64,000 bases of DNA. Origin: Dromaius novaehollandiae. Its lineage: Eukaryota > Chordata > Aves > Casuariiformes > Dromaiidae. A program made the translations under genes and the position numbers. Each line of letters begins with the position of its first letter. Position 1 is the stretch's first letter. Location of the stretch: the NCBI RefSeq assembly GCF_036370855.1, contig NC_088102.1, forward strand, positions 72,859,601 to 72,923,600, given 5' to 3'. The notes under the pieces are model-generated. The model saw nothing but the letters and a program-made list of their open reading frames with translations. It searched no databases and had not been told where the DNA came from. This document shows positions 26,165-38,487 of the stretch, piece after piece.

Positions 26165-26300
26165 AGTCCTTATTTTCACACGTGAAAAACTGAGGCAGGG
26201 TGAGATGCAGTGATATGCTGAAGGTCAGCTGACAGGATTTCTTTCAACTTCCAATCTGATTCCAGGGCACTGGGCTCGGAGCTCTGTCTGCTGCGTCATG
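26165..26300 (+). repeat. MIR/CORE-SINE-like ancient relic
   Basis: The order of short matches follows the MIR consensus as I remember it: AAAACTGAGGCAGGG, then a GAAGGTCA block, then AGGATTTC and a terminal part with TCTG. It is strongly diverged. Family assignment is from memory of the consensus and would need a repeat search. Confidence 0.4.
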
Positions 26301-28095
26301 TTGTTTTCTGAGAGTGTTGAATGGAGTGAGGTGTTGTTGAGAGAAATATTGTTGCACTGCTAAAAGCTAGCTTGCTTGTGATACTAAGAAAGATACTCAA
26401 GAAAGTTAGATAGTAACCAGGGATGACTGCGGAAAAAAGGTTGGTTTTGCTTTTGGTGAATCATTTATAAGTGTAGATGTAAATGCCCATATTTTGTCCA
26501 CTCTCTCTTCAGCATCGGAGATGGGGGAGGATATCTACTTAAATCCAGACATTCATAACAGATTGTTCCTGGGCTTCATTAATGAGGCTATAGATTAAGA
26601 AAATTGTATCCCGGGTGGATTTTGCTTGTTTTCAAGCTTCTATTCTCCATGGAGTGAAATACCTCCAAGGTCACAGAAGTTAATATAAATGGAACATGAA
26701 TACTAAAAGCTACAGAGAGGTCTTGTCTGCACTCTGGAAGCTGCGGGAACAAATGGTTCTCAGTACTTCATTACAGGAACAAGTACTAAAAAACACTCCT
26801 GACACTTGTTTGAAGGTGAATTTTAGCCATGCTCCTATGCTCTGGAGGAACAGCCAAACCCACCACAGTTCCTGAAAGTGCTACACTGACCTGTCTATGC
26901 TGGCTGCAGACCCTGAGTGCCTGAGTTTTATGGAAGAAGTCACATCCAAGATGAGAAGATATTTTATATTCTGTTCATTCCTCACCCTTCTTGTTCTGAA
27001 CAGATGGGATGTGAAAGGGCATCATGTAGCTAAGGTAAGTGAGCCTTTTCTTTTCTTTTTTTTCTTATGAACTTGAAGGCACTAAGATAGTTGACAGAAA
27101 GGACCAGAGGTTTAAGATATCTCGTTTACAGCAATGAGGCTGGGAATGACAGAAGGAATCTAACACAGGGAGAGGACTCTGCTGCTTGAAATTATAGATG
27201 ACATAAAACAGGGAGATGTGTAGATGTCCAGTCTCTTCACAGCTGCCATTGCAATGGCAAGGGATGATCGTGGTGGCCAAGGCAACAGGAGCCACATTAC
27301 ACTAGTGTGTGTATTATTTTCTCTGTCTGCCCCGCTCTGCTGCTCACATGTATTCTTTTATGGCTTTGGTGATGCATCCAAGTTAGTTCCCCAGTCATTA
27401 TTGTACTGCTATGACTTCTTTTTCTATGTAGTAGTCAAAGCAGTGTATACTGAAAACTGTATTTTCATGTCAGCTTAAAAGGAAAAGCACACACACGTTT
27501 ATTTTGCTTTGATTTGCATAGGGAAAACAAAAATCAACAGGAAAAGTATTTCTGCAAGTCAAAATGTTTCACATTGTTTTATTTTTCAAAAATGTTGGGT
27601 TTTTTCCCCCTTAATTGTTTTCAAAATGTACCTGAAATTCACCAAGGAAAAAACAGCATACATTAAGTATTTTAATTTAAAAAAAAATAAAAGGTTATCA
27701 CTGAAAAATGTCCAGTGTATTGACTTTCTATCTGTGCTAAATGTTGCCAGGAATGCACAGATAGAAAGCTATATAAGAGATGAAATGCTGAATTAAGCCC
27801 AGGTGGGTATTCTCACTGTTTAGTTTGACAACTAGGTTTTGGCTTTAGTTTCCTTTTAAAGTCACCAGACAGAGGCCTTCCAAGAATGACTCGGAGTCTA
27901 ACTTACATTTTATGACTTACCTATAGGAAGTACTTTGTCTCCCTTCAGTGATATAGGGGAAGCTGGTCACTGAAGTGCCAAAATCAGATGACTGAAGCGG
28001 CAGGATTGTAAAGCTCAGTTTCTCCCACCCCTCTTCTAACCCTGTTGTTTTCTGTCATTTTATCTCTCCCCTGCAGGTTGAATGTGTTACAGAAA

Positions 28096-29025
28096 ATGAT
28101 CCCTGCAAATTACACTGAAGTGACAGAGTTCATTCTCTCAGGGCTGACAGACTGCCCAGATCTGCAGGCACCTCTTTTCTTAGTTTTCCTGGCAATGTAC
28201 ACTGTCATGCTCTTGGGAAACTTTGGAATGATTGTATTAATCAGGGCAGATCTTCGTCTTCACACTCCCATGTACTATTTCCTCAGCCACTTGGCTTTTG
28301 TTGACATTTGCTATTCCTCTGTCATCATCCCCCAAATGCTGGTACGTATCTTGGAAGAGGAGAAAAACATTGGTTTCTCAGGGTGTGCAGCGCAGCTATG
28401 CTTCTTTGTTGTCTTTGGGATTGCTGAGTGCCTTTTGCTGGCCGTCATGGCATGCGACAGGTATGTGGCCATCTGTAAGCCCCTCCTGTACCCTGTCATT
28501 ATGTGCGGGTGGACATGCAGATGGCTCGCAGTTGGTTCCTATGCAATTAGCATTTTGCATGCAGTGACACATGCCACTTTCATCTTTACTTTTTCCTTCT
28601 GTTGAGCCAATATTATCAACCATTACTTCTGTGATATTCCCCCTCTCTTAGCTCTTTCATGCTCTGACACCCACACCTATGAGGTCGTTATCTTTGTTCT
28701 TGTCAGCATAAATTGTCTCAGCACAATGACAATCATCTTTGTCTCCTATATTTATATCCTTCCCACCATCCTGAGGATCTGTTCTCCTGAGGGCAGGAGA
28801 AAAGCCTTCTCCACCTGTGCCCCCCACCTATTGGTTGTCACCATGTTTTATGGGGCAATTTTGTTCATGTATCTGTGCCCCAGCTCCACCTACAGATTGG
28901 CCAAGGACAAAGTGGCCACGCTGTTTTACACAGTCATGACTCCCATGCTGAACCCCTTCATCTACAGCCTGAGGAACAGTGATGTGAAGGTTGCCATGAA
29001 AAGAGCAGTTCAGAGGATGCAATAA
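28096..29025 (+). pseudogene. Olfactory receptor with a single premature TGA, otherwise complete
   Basis: A full-length OR of 309 codons plus stop, starting MIPANYTEV (ATG at 28096; a good splice acceptor, CTCCCCTGCAG, ends at 28076). Everything stays in one frame: [28 protein letters not shown], Cys97 (GCAAQ), [36 protein letters not shown] (TM5), [10 protein letters not shown] (TM6) and [12 protein letters not shown] (TM7). The one break is TGA at 28603-28605, codon 170, where the family has glycine directly after Cys169; one G-to-T change in GGA explains it. MAY is MAC before DRY. With only one lesion this could be a recent null, a segregating allele still functional in other individuals, or a sequencing error. 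The base after the stop does not suggest a known read-through context. Confidence 0.9.
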
Positions 29026-30182
29026 ATGCAATATGTTAACGAAAGAAGCTGGTGACCAGGAAAGCATTTTCCTATTGCCATTATAGAACTCCCAGTTGTG
29101 AAGAAATCTGTATAACACTGTACTGAAATTTGGTGGAAGAAAATCATATCCAGGCCATATTGGGTGAATAATTTCAGCTGAAAAATGATGAAAACACTTT
29201 GCTTTGACATTTATTAAATACAAGTTTTGCTTGGAAATTCTGGAAATAACTATAGCTTTTATTTTAAAATGACATGTTTGGAATTGAAATTGTCTTAAAT
29301 AAAGTGAACAAGTCTAAAAAAGGAGGAAAATACCGTCAAACTAAATTAAGTAATAAAAGTAAGTTAGAGTAATATTTCTATAACTGATGAGAACACGTAC
29401 ACAGGGAAATGTTACTAAAATGAATATCATCCTCTCCTCCTGCAAAGAGAAGGGAATAATTAAGTTAGCTTTGTTTAATGCACTAAGAAAGTAAGCCATT
29501 TTGGGAGCTGATGGTAAAGCAAAATGTTGGCTAGTCATCTACTTCCTGTGTGAGCATTTGCTTTGGAATATCTCTTATTGAGAGCAATGCTTATTAAAGG
29601 ATATCAAATATCACTTGAGTTTAAGAGAATGTAGCCTGGAGACCCTCTGTGTTTCAACATGAAGGAGACATGGAGATGCCTGTGCTGATGTTTGGAGGGT
29701 TCTGCTCTGTCATCAGGTTGAGCCCCTTGATAGGTTTCTTGGAGAGGCAAGATGATGAATTCCCCTGTGTGACCTCAAGGCAGGAAAGGGAGGGTTGGAT
29801 ACTGGCATAGAGAGACACTCAAGGCATGTGAGGGGTTAAACAAATTAGATTAGATGAAGGACTTGCACTCCAAACTGCATGGGGTGCCCCAGAGCCATGT
29901 GGAGGGGTTGCTGATGGGAGGCTGCTGGACTGATGGGTTGGATGCCCAGGCGGGACTCACTTTGTGTATCCTAAGGCCCCCTTTTATCTGCTAGAACTAT
30001 TTTCTTATCTTGACTATGCAAAGCTTGAGTAGTTACTGGCTGCGAAGCAGCTAGATGTTGTTGAGAAAACAGAATAGGCATGTCTGGCCCTGGCCGATTT
30101 CGGTCAGTGTGTAGAAAGCACATACTGGGGCAGCTATCACATACTCTGCCGCTCACCTGACTCCTCATCATACCTCCTACAG
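29026..30182. other. Intergenic DNA, nothing recognised
   Basis: From about 29640 to 30130 the sequence is GC-richer than its neighbours and may be an old repeat, but I cannot assign it. I could not extend the following OR relic leftwards into this stretch with confidence. Confidence 0.45.
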
Positions 30183-30522
30183 GTGTTCTCTCCGCACTGC
30201 CTCATCATCATCTTCTCTTATTTCTATATCCTCTCTGCTCTGCTGTAGATCTGCTCTGTTGAGGGCAGAACCATAGCCTTTTTTAACATGCTCGTCTCCC
30301 CTGGTGGCAGTAACCGTCTTCTGCAAGACACTGCTCTTCGCCTCCTTATGACCTGGATCTTGTCATTCCCAGCACAAGGGCAAGGTGCCCTCACTGCTTT
30401 ACATGGTGATGATCCCAGGGCTGAACCCCCTCATCTACAGCATGAGGAACCAGGAAGTGAAGGCTGCCCTGAGGAGAGTGAACGGTACAAAATTATTTTT
30501 CTGGAAAAAACAATTAATTTGA
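30183..30522 (+). pseudogene. Olfactory receptor relic, TM5 to C-terminus only
   Basis: Only the last third of an OR is recognisable. TM5 reads CLIIIFSYFYILSAL, followed by a stop, then ICSVEGR leading into the usual ICL3/TM6 area (IAFFNM for KAFSTC). After frame changes, the TM7 block is clear: MVMIPGLNPLIYSMRN, then QEVKAALRRVN and a TGA at 30520-30522. The TM1-TM4 half is missing or too diverged to see. There are several breaks, so this is an old, truncated copy. Its position just downstream of the near-intact OR at 28096-29025 suggests a former tandem duplicate, but the match is too short to prove the parent. Confidence 0.82.
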
Positions 30523-30754
30523 TTTTCAAATAATATGTATTGGGAAAACAATTATTTTGAAAAGTCTGGAGCCAGACTCTTCTCTCTCAGAAATACTGCA
30601 GTACTGAACTGAAGAATACATATTAAAAGGAGAAACACAGAAGGAAGGTGATGGGCAAACTTTCAAGTTTGACACAGGAGTCTGGGACAAATGAGAATTT
30701 TCATTTGCTCATGAAGGGGTAAATTACAACAGTCATTGGTGACAGTTGTTACAA

Positions 30755-30815
30755 CTCAGGCTTTGTACAGCACCTCACAAAACAGGGCCCTTTATCGTGA
30801 TTTGGACTCTTAAGC
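30755..30815 (+). repeat. Possible ancient amniote SINE/LINE tail relic
   Basis: The words TTTGTACAGCACCT, ACAGGGCCC and TGATTTGGACTCT match, in order, a motif series common in old reptilian and avian interspersed repeats (a 'tgtacagcacct...gggccct' type tail). Only about 60 bases are similar and the family name is uncertain. Confidence 0.3.
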
Positions 30816-31842
30816 TGTTGTTTAAAACATCAAACATACTCGTGAATGTAGATAGCCCACTGCGGCAGGATGCAGCAATTTCTGTAACCCACGGCACCAA
30901 AAGGTGAGATGTGTAAGAAAATTATCTAGCTGCCTTTGTATGCCCTCCTTCAGGGATTATATGTCCATTTACAGAGTGGTTGTTTCAAGACTTGGGGAAG
31001 GTTAGAATTGACAGTGCTCGTGCTTTATTGAGATGTGCTAAATTTTCTGCCCTCATGTGCCCACCATCTCTGCAAATGCTGCAATATTGACTATGTATAT
31101 ATTATTGAATTGCAATAATGCAATTCCTCTTCAAAATTTGTTGTTTGTAGTACACACAGCCCGTATTTTTATTCTTGTGTTATTTCTCCTTGCTCAGTCC
31201 TACCTTGGTGAGGAATAGTTACTCCAACTCAGTGACTTCCTCAGCTGCAGGTGGCTGAGGGACAGGATGAATAGTCAAAGAGCGTAACTGTACACTGACC
31301 CTATTCTTGTGTATACATGCTTTTTTGTCCACTGTCAGAAGCAGCATACTGTACTGGATGAACCTTTCCTATGACTCACTGAGGATTTTTTTTTTTTGAT
31401 CATATGCAGAAAGATAATGGAGTTAATGAAAGTTCTGTAAACATTTTCCTCTCTCATCTTAACCCCAAAACACCTAAATTTTCATCAGTTGCCTGTAAGT
31501 AAGTCACAAGGCTGTTGCCAAAAGCACTGACTATTCATACTTGTGCGAGGTTCACAGAAACTCTGGATGATGTTCAAGATGATGATATTAAGCTATGTAA
31601 GATCTTGCTGTATTTGGTCTAGCTTTTCAATGGCTCTTTTATTTCCAGTGCTTTATGCTTGAATGACTAGTCTATCATGTGTTGTCTTGCACATAAGTGC
31701 ATTAACTAGCTGCATCCTTTCAGATGGATGATAAACAGACTTTCTTTTGCCAGTACCATAGAGGCCTTATGTGCTTGGTCTAAGGAACTTTCTCAGTTTC
31801 TAAGCAACTTGGGGAGAGAGAGATCTCAGAAAGAAATTCATC

Positions 31843-31873
<31 letters not shown>

Positions 31874-31880
31874 TGTATAT
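31843..31880. repeat. TA dinucleotide microsatellite
   Basis: Alternating TA/AT run interrupted twice by TGTA. A simple repeat, likely variable in length. Confidence 0.9.
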
Positions 31881-34800
31881 TTGACATCTGTCTTAGGAAA
31901 AGATGAATGATTGAATACCAGACACAAATTTTAACCAGCTTTTTTTAAGAAGGTTATAAATTTTTCTATAGCTCTTAAAAAGGTAAGACAGACACCTTAG
32001 CAGTGCTTACTCTACAAATTAATTTCTGCAACTGTAAGTTGCTAGTAAGCTTTTTTCAACGCAAAGTGTCTATATTTCCTGTACTTTATTTAATCAGAAG
32101 TTAAGCTTTTGCATAAGCTTAGAATGAAAACTCCTCAACCATTTTAGAAGATGAGGAATTCCCAATGCAAAAATGTTATGAAGACATTGCCCAGAATTTT
32201 AGACTTCTACTGATCTTGCAGATTCTGGGGTTTCTTCTTTTATCTAACTGTAAGTCTCACAATAAAATTGATGAACAAAGTTTTCCTGACTCCATGCATT
32301 GCTTTCACGAGTAGACTGGACTTTTGGGAAACACCACATGTAATCAAGAACACGTGCTTATACCTTCCTACCTGTTCTGTTGGGGCAGGAAATGGCAAAT
32401 TCCCTCAAGAAAGTGAATGTATTGGAGCAGAGGGGAATAAGGCATATCTCATCCCTCAGAAGGGGCAGGGATATTTAGCTAGACAAAGTAAAGAGTTACC
32501 TCACCCGTATTCCCATCTCAGATTTCATAGGGTTTGATTTTAGCTTTTTTATGTTAAAAGTAATTCTTAGGATGCTAATGAAATTTTATTCTAAGATGGC
32601 CCATATTTCCAGGTAAGATCTAAGCTCTGCTTCCCCTTTTGCAGTCCTTTGTGCCTAGCTTTGGTAGCAAAACCAGTTTTCCCTGTCTGTGGTATATGCA
32701 CCTATACACGGGTGTAAAAGGCTGTGTGAGATGACTGCCCAGGCGCTTGTTAAAATTAGCAGAGAGAAAGTCATTACAATATGTGGAGCCTCAAAAGCAA
32801 ATCAGGTCGCTCTGAAGTAGACACCAGTGAGCACCTACTGAATTGCCCCCTCAACTACGCTGCTTATATTAGTTACACCTCTGTTGATTTTAAGGAGAGC
32901 TATACACTTAGCTCACCTGTAGAAGCTTACATTTGCATGCCAATATTGAGATCTCTGAGTCTCTAACTGAATCTTGCCTCTATAGTCAGATGAGCTAAAT
33001 TCCACCCTAGATTTTCCCTATCTGGTCTTGGCACAAGTACTGTACCATAAAGAAGTTCAGGGTTGCTCAGAGATACAGCTTATGGATTTACGGAACATTT
33101 GTGTAATGTGTCTTACGCACAGACACAGTTTTACTGGGTTCCAAGCATGTCATAAACAATGCACCTATCATCACTCAAAATCAGTTATTCTCTAAGGATA
33201 CCTCTTTCCCTCCACTGACTGTAGATTGATAACTAGCTTAGACTAGATGCCTAATTTTTGGTTGGTTCGAGTCCAGTGAAATTAATTCCTTCCAGACAGA
33301 AGACCAGGAGATTCTACGTATATTTTAATTAGAATTTTGATTTTCCACCAAAAAAAAAAAGTCTATGAAAATGATATGATTAAGCTAGGGAGCTAATAGA
33401 TACCTCTTTACCCATGTTATGCAGTTTAGCCATTAGATGGAGACAAGTCATCATGATCTTATGCAGATACTTTTGGCAATCAGGCTCTTAGCAAATGCTA
33501 AAGTTGTGGGAGAAATAAACTTACAGTTGAATCCTGATAATGTTATTGCGCATGTTGGGAAGCCTATTCATGTTGCAAGTAGGATTTAGCACTATACTAA
33601 TGACCTTGAGAAATAGTATTAATCAGTTTGCAGTTGAAGGGAATATTAGAGACATTTCCAGCAGTGTGTAAAATATCTATACAGCAAATTGTTTCATGAA
33701 GGCAGTTGCACACTGAGACAATGGTAGCATTTCAACTGTTTGTTCTACTCTCTTTCCCTTGAGAAGATCAGGGTCTCCTGTGTCCACAGCATAAGTATAA
33801 AATCTCTGGCAGCTCCCAGCAGCAGTATTTTACAAATCATGGAAAAGACCATTTCTTTCCCTGGTAGGTGAGTTTCATGATGAATTCAATTCCCTCACAT
33901 TTTCTCCCAGTCATGTAGCAACAGTTTCTGATCAACTGCCTTATTAGAAGGCTTAATTTTAGGTGCACTGAAGGAAAAGTTTTATTCATCGGGATAAAAC
34001 AAAAGAAAAAAATATGAAAATGTCTTTGAAAATAAAAGTGGAGCTTAATTTTTAAAGGTACCTAAAATATTGATCTGGAAATACAAATCTCTTGCAGTTA
34101 TACATCAGAAGTCTGTTAGAAGGTGTTAAGGTTCCCGTGCCTTCTTGTATGAGGATGGTCAACAAACTGCAAATAGGAAGAAACAACAAGGTCTAAGTAA
34201 CGACAAGATACATCTTTTAGGGCAGAAACAGCTTCTTTTTTTCTCTACCAGTATAATCTAGGATTGTCTAAGATCAGTGATAGTTTGTAAATAAATTGCA
34301 GTGTTACTCTGGCTCCATGTAACTCAGCTTGCCTAACTTTAACTAAAATTCCAGGAAAGGCTGCTTGTCACCTAACATAAGGGACATAAATCAGGGACAT
34401 AAGTCATGACCTTTGTCACTCTATAGTGCCTGTAGAGTGAAGGAAGAGGCACATCCAGGAAATGATGTATCCTGCCTATCACTCTCTAATGATTACAAAT
34501 GGACTTGAGATGACATAAACAGACATTAGGCAGCTAAATGTACGTGCAAATCCTTCCAGCTGCAGTGTCTGGGAATACAGTTGGGAACTGAAGATTTATG
34601 TTTCTGAATCCCCAAATTCAGCCTGAACCATTTGGCTGCCTATGCTGAATGGTTCAGAGTTTTTCGTTGCTGTTGTTTTGGGGTGCGTGTGTGGGGTGTT
34701 TTGGAGGAACATATACGTTTATAGTTTCATTTGTCTACATAGTATTGAAATGTGCAGTTATTTTAGTGATTTGTACCAGCATGTTTTTTGTTAGATCTCC

Positions 34801-35674
34801 TTTGTAAATAAAAGGGTGGACAAGATAGAGCTGTGCTTACTAGAGTTCATATTGGCACAAGCAGAAATGAATCTTTACTTTCACACAGTTAAGTTAAACT
34901 CATCATCTTTTTAGAAATATGAAACTAGCACTCAAAACTGATTTTCTGGGGTATGTATTTAGGGGAATGTATTCTTGGGAATGTATTAGAAAATATAATT
35001 TAAATTGAATTTATAGTTTCAACCAAAAGAAGTATGTGAGGATTTTTTTTTAATTTTTCCAATATTTAAAATAGTTCTTTTTGTTTCCATAACTAATTTT
35101 CAGCTTAAAAATTCATCTGCCTCAGAAAAGAACCTCCCCCCACCCCCAATACTTTGGAACGAATTTAAAAAGAAAAGAAAAGAAAAAAAAGACGAGGAGC
35201 AAGATGCAATAATAAATCAAAAAAAGTCATTCTAGCCCCAAGTTCTGCCTGAGCTTCATACCTTATGCTTCACTCAGGTGAATATCTAGTACTTACTATA
35301 TGTTAAGTAATATGTTTTCTCTGAGTGATGCATCATATAAAACGCTCTCAGATATCCATATTATGCTCCATTATGCTCAATGTTACTTAAGAACCTATTT
35401 CATATGCATGTCACTGAGTATATCTGCTTTATAAGGAAGATATCCTTATATGGAATTCTCTTTACTAATCTCCCTTTGAATATCCTCCTAAACTTTTGTG
35501 GATAGTTATGCTCTAAGTCACTGCTTTCCCCTCTGGATATTATGTCAGATACTCACGTTATCATTAATTCTCTTGAGCAGGGAAGGATGAAATGTGTTTA
35601 TTCATTGCTTATCCATTAAGACTTACTGATCCCTCCAGCAACGCTTACCTAAAGTGTAAACATGAAGTAAGGAA

Positions 35675-36622
35675 ATGTCTGAAGAAAACTGCACTGCAGT
35701 GACCGAGTTCATTCTCTTGGGTTTCATCAACCGTCCAGAGCTGGAGTTACCTTTGTTTGTGCTCTTTCTATTCATCTATGTTACCACTTTGGTGGGGAAC
35801 ATTGGCATCATTGTGCTCATTCGGTTCAATGCCTGCCTTCATACCCCCATGTACTATTTCCTGAGCAATTTATCTTTCTTGGACCTTAGCTATTCAACTA
35901 CCATCTGTCCCAAGATGCTGGTGAATCTGTTAGCAGAGCAGAAGACCATTTCTTTAACTGGTTGTGCAACACAGATGTTTCTCTTTGCTGCCTTTGCTGA
36001 TGCTGAGTGCCTCCTTTTGGCTGTGATGGCCTATGACCGTTATGTGGCCATATGTCATCCTCTTCTCTATGCAGTTGTCATGTCCCGCAGGGCCTCCACC
36101 TTCATGGTAGCCGGGGCTTATCTCAGCGGGGGTCTGACCTCACTGATACACACATGTTTCACATTCACGCTGTCATTCTGTGGGCCCAACACCATCAATC
36201 ATTTCTTCTGTGACATTCCCCCACTGCTGAAGCTCTCCTGCTCCAACATACATGTCAACGAGGTCCTTCTCTTTGCCCTGTGTGGCTTCATACAAACCAG
36301 CACCTTCCTGATCATCGTTGCCTCCTACGCCTGCATCCTTTGCACCATCCTCCAAATCCATGCAGTGGAAGGCAGACACAAAGCCTTCTCCACCTGTACC
36401 TCCCACCTGATGGCCCTTGTGTTATTCTATGGCTCCCTCCTCTTCACGTATTTACGGCCCCGCTCCAGCTACTCGCTGGACACAGACAAAGTGATTGCTG
36501 TATTTTACACTGTTGTCTTTCCCATGCTGAACCCTCTCATCTACAGCCTGAGGAACAAGGAAGTAAGGGAAGCCCTAAGAAGATCAACAGAGAGAAAAGT
36601 GTTTTCTCAGTCATCTACTTAG
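35675..36622 (+). CDS. Olfactory receptor, class II, intact
   Basis: Uninterrupted 315-residue OR that starts MSEENCT, with a glycosylation site at Asn5. All family landmarks are present: [11 protein letters not shown] (TM1), [16 protein letters not shown] (TM2), Cys97 (TGCATQ), [10 protein letters not shown] with DRY at 121-123, [22 protein letters not shown] with Cys169/179/189, VASYACIL (TM5), [18 protein letters not shown] (TM6), RPRSSYSLD and [12 protein letters not shown] (TM7), then a short Ser/Thr-rich tail. A possible splice acceptor ends 36 bases before the ATG; an ATG at 35661 opens only two codons and is not a better start. This is the most canonical receptor in the window and the best candidate for a working gene. 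Its ligand cannot be told from sequence. Confidence 0.95.
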   Translation: MSEENCTAVTEFILLGFINRPELELPLFVLFLFIYVTTLVGNIGIIVLIRFNACLHTPMYYFLSNLSFLDLSYSTTICPKMLVNLLAEQKTISLTGCATQMFLFAAFADAECLLLAVMAYDRYVAICHPLLYAVVMSRRASTFMVAGAYLSGGLTSLIHTCFTFTLSFCGPNTINHFFCDIPPLLKLSCSNIHVNEVLLFALCGFIQTSTFLIIVASYACILCTILQIHAVEGRHKAFSTCTSHLMALVLFYGSLLFTYLRPRSSYSLDTDKVIAVFYTVVFPMLNPLIYSLRNKEVREALRRSTERKVFSQSST

Positions 36623-37678
36623 GTGGAAAAAAGAGAATGAAGAGACTATAGGGTAGTTGTGGTGCAGCATGCAACAAAAACACATACAAAAGTCCATCTC
36701 ACTAAACGCAAGTATCTGTGTTACTTGTGTTTCCATCTAAACTCATTTCCTTAGGTTCGCATTGTAGTTACTGGAAAAAAACAGTTTAGGGGATTATTCA
36801 TCTCACCCTAAAGCAGAAAGCTAAAATAGGTCAGATGAACTGTATCTCGAAAGAGCATCTTTCCCTGCATGCCTACAAAAGAAATCTATCCCAGATGTGT
36901 ACATCTACATTTTTGGTGCTTATCTTTAGTGAGATTGCTCTCAACCCACATATTTTAGGGCAGAGTCCAATTTATATGTCTACTGTATAAGAGTGCATTG
37001 TATGTTTTTAAAAACAGCACACTTGAACCTTGTATATTGGAGAAATCTTTGGTTGATTTAACAGACAGCTCTGCCATACATTTTGCAGAGTTTTTTCATA
37101 ACGTTGATTCAGAAGCCTAAGTGAGATCCACCTTTCTCTTTGATTATGCTACATTATTGATTACACACTGTAATAGATGTGTGTAGGAATTAACCCTTCA
37201 ACAAGTGGTGATGACAGTTGATGGGAAGGATCCTATTATGGGATTTGAAACTAGCCCACATTGAAGGTTTTCTGGAATATGCTCTGTATATTTTTGATCG
37301 CACATATCTAACTTCTGAATAAAGTGAAGGCAAACTTTCAGGGCATTTGTCTTCCTTCTTTGATGGAGTGAATGTCATCATATTCTTTTTTTTTCTGTTT
37401 TTTGAGGAGTCAAGCATGTTTCTCTTAGCTTGCGATGAAGACTGAGATAACACTTACAATTTCAAGTTCAACTTACAATTACAATTTCTGTCTGGCTTTT
37501 AAAGCATTTTTTTCCCTGTAGTTTGTGCTAATGCTAAATGAAAACACTTTATGTTGAAAAGATGGTTGTTCACTATCATTGCTTACAGATTCTCAAAGGG
37601 AATCAGCAGAGGTGCTTAGGACTCCATCAGGCTTTGAAGTCAATGGTGTGACTGAGTGGATATTTCAGGCAATGCATC
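36623..37678. other. Intergenic DNA, nothing recognised
   Basis: AT-rich flank downstream of the receptor. One of the recurring TTCATCTCACC motifs lies near 36797. The last five bases (GCATC, 37674-37678) are the left copy of the target duplication of the next LTR. Confidence 0.5.
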
Positions 37679-38487
37679 TGTTAAAGAATATTGAGCTGAA
37701 ACTGTCTAGAGGTAGCCGCTTAGCACAACTTATATAAAACTTGCTTAGCATAAGTAGCTAAATTTGCTGAAGCCTTAGGCCGCACTTAGATAAAATAATG
37801 AACTTTTACCTAGTTCAGTAAGAAAAGGGCCTGAGAGCTGGGTCAAACTGGAATGATAAGGGAGTTACAAGCAGTTTGCATTCCTGTGCTTCACACTCTG
37901 AAAGGGAGGATGCCAAGGCTTTGAAATAAGGCCTACTTGGGTGCCAGGACCCTGGGGAACAAAGCCTCCTCTCACTGCTGAAACAATGTTAATTACGGGG
38001 GGTCTGGACTATCTTGGGGTCTGGATTATATCCTCTTTGTCAGGACCTTGGGAGGTAACACCTACTGTCACTGCTGGGGCAGTGCTAATTGCTGGAACAA
38101 CACCTCTTTGTCAGGGCCTTGAGAGACGAGGGCGGGACCCGAGGAATCAAAACACATCTATCAGCAGAAACCACAACAGTAAAGATAAACAACCTACCTA
38201 GGGACAGTGATGAGACCCAATAAGGAGCAGGAGACCCCAGACCTAAATATTACTACTGGTCCAAACTACCGCATGAGCGGTGGAGAGCTTGGACTGGAAG
38301 GTATAATTGCCCAAGGATTTCTTTGTTCGGGGTCCCTCTTCGGAGGAACCCAGCTCGAGCTGTAATTACTACATGAGCGTCATTAAAATTTATTTATTTA
38401 ATTTGCTTTGATTTGGCTCTGAACTTTTCTGCGGGAACCTAGGGTCGGGCCCTGTTATGGTGGCTGACAAGCCTAATTTCCATGACA
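37679..38487 (+). mobile_element. Solo LTR of an endogenous retrovirus, 5-base TSD
   Basis: An 809-base LTR fossil that begins TGTTAAAGAATATTG and ends CCATGACA, so it has TG...CA ends with a short inverted match. It is flanked on both sides by GCATC (37674-37678 and 38488-38492), a 5-base target duplication that fixes the boundaries. An ATTAAA-type poly(A) signal precedes the last fifth. It shares most of its length with the LTR at 55478-56199 and its central part with the minus-strand LTR at 41998-42725. No internal retroviral genes adjoin it, so it is a solo LTR left by recombination between two LTRs. Differences from its relative suggest it is old. Confidence 0.88.

Larger units (their letters stand above)
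22129..28076. other. Long intergenic DNA with simple repeats and a MIR-like relic
   Basis: About 6 kb without a recognisable gene. It holds a CATA/TATG tract (23971-24002), a short CAAA tract (24163-24181) and a degraded MIR-like element (about 26165-26300). Its right end is a pyrimidine tract with a splice acceptor ending at 28076, which belongs to the next OR. Confidence 0.5.
30523..35638. other. Intergenic DNA with simple repeats
   Basis: About 5 kb with no gene family visible. It contains a TA repeat at 31843-31880, a possible ancient SINE relic near 30755-30815 and short A-rich stretches near 33349 and 35171-35190. The final bases contain a splice acceptor candidate (CCCTCCAG, ending at 35638) for the next OR. 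Confidence 0.5.

Noticed and set aside
28603-28605. Selenocysteine or programmed read-through at the in-frame TGA
   Set aside because: ORs are not selenoproteins, the family residue here is glycine, and no read-through context or SECIS-like element was recognised.
29640-30182. Extension of the OR relic at 30183 into upstream sequence
   Set aside because: Translation in all three frames gave no convincing TM1-TM4 or ECL2 motif.
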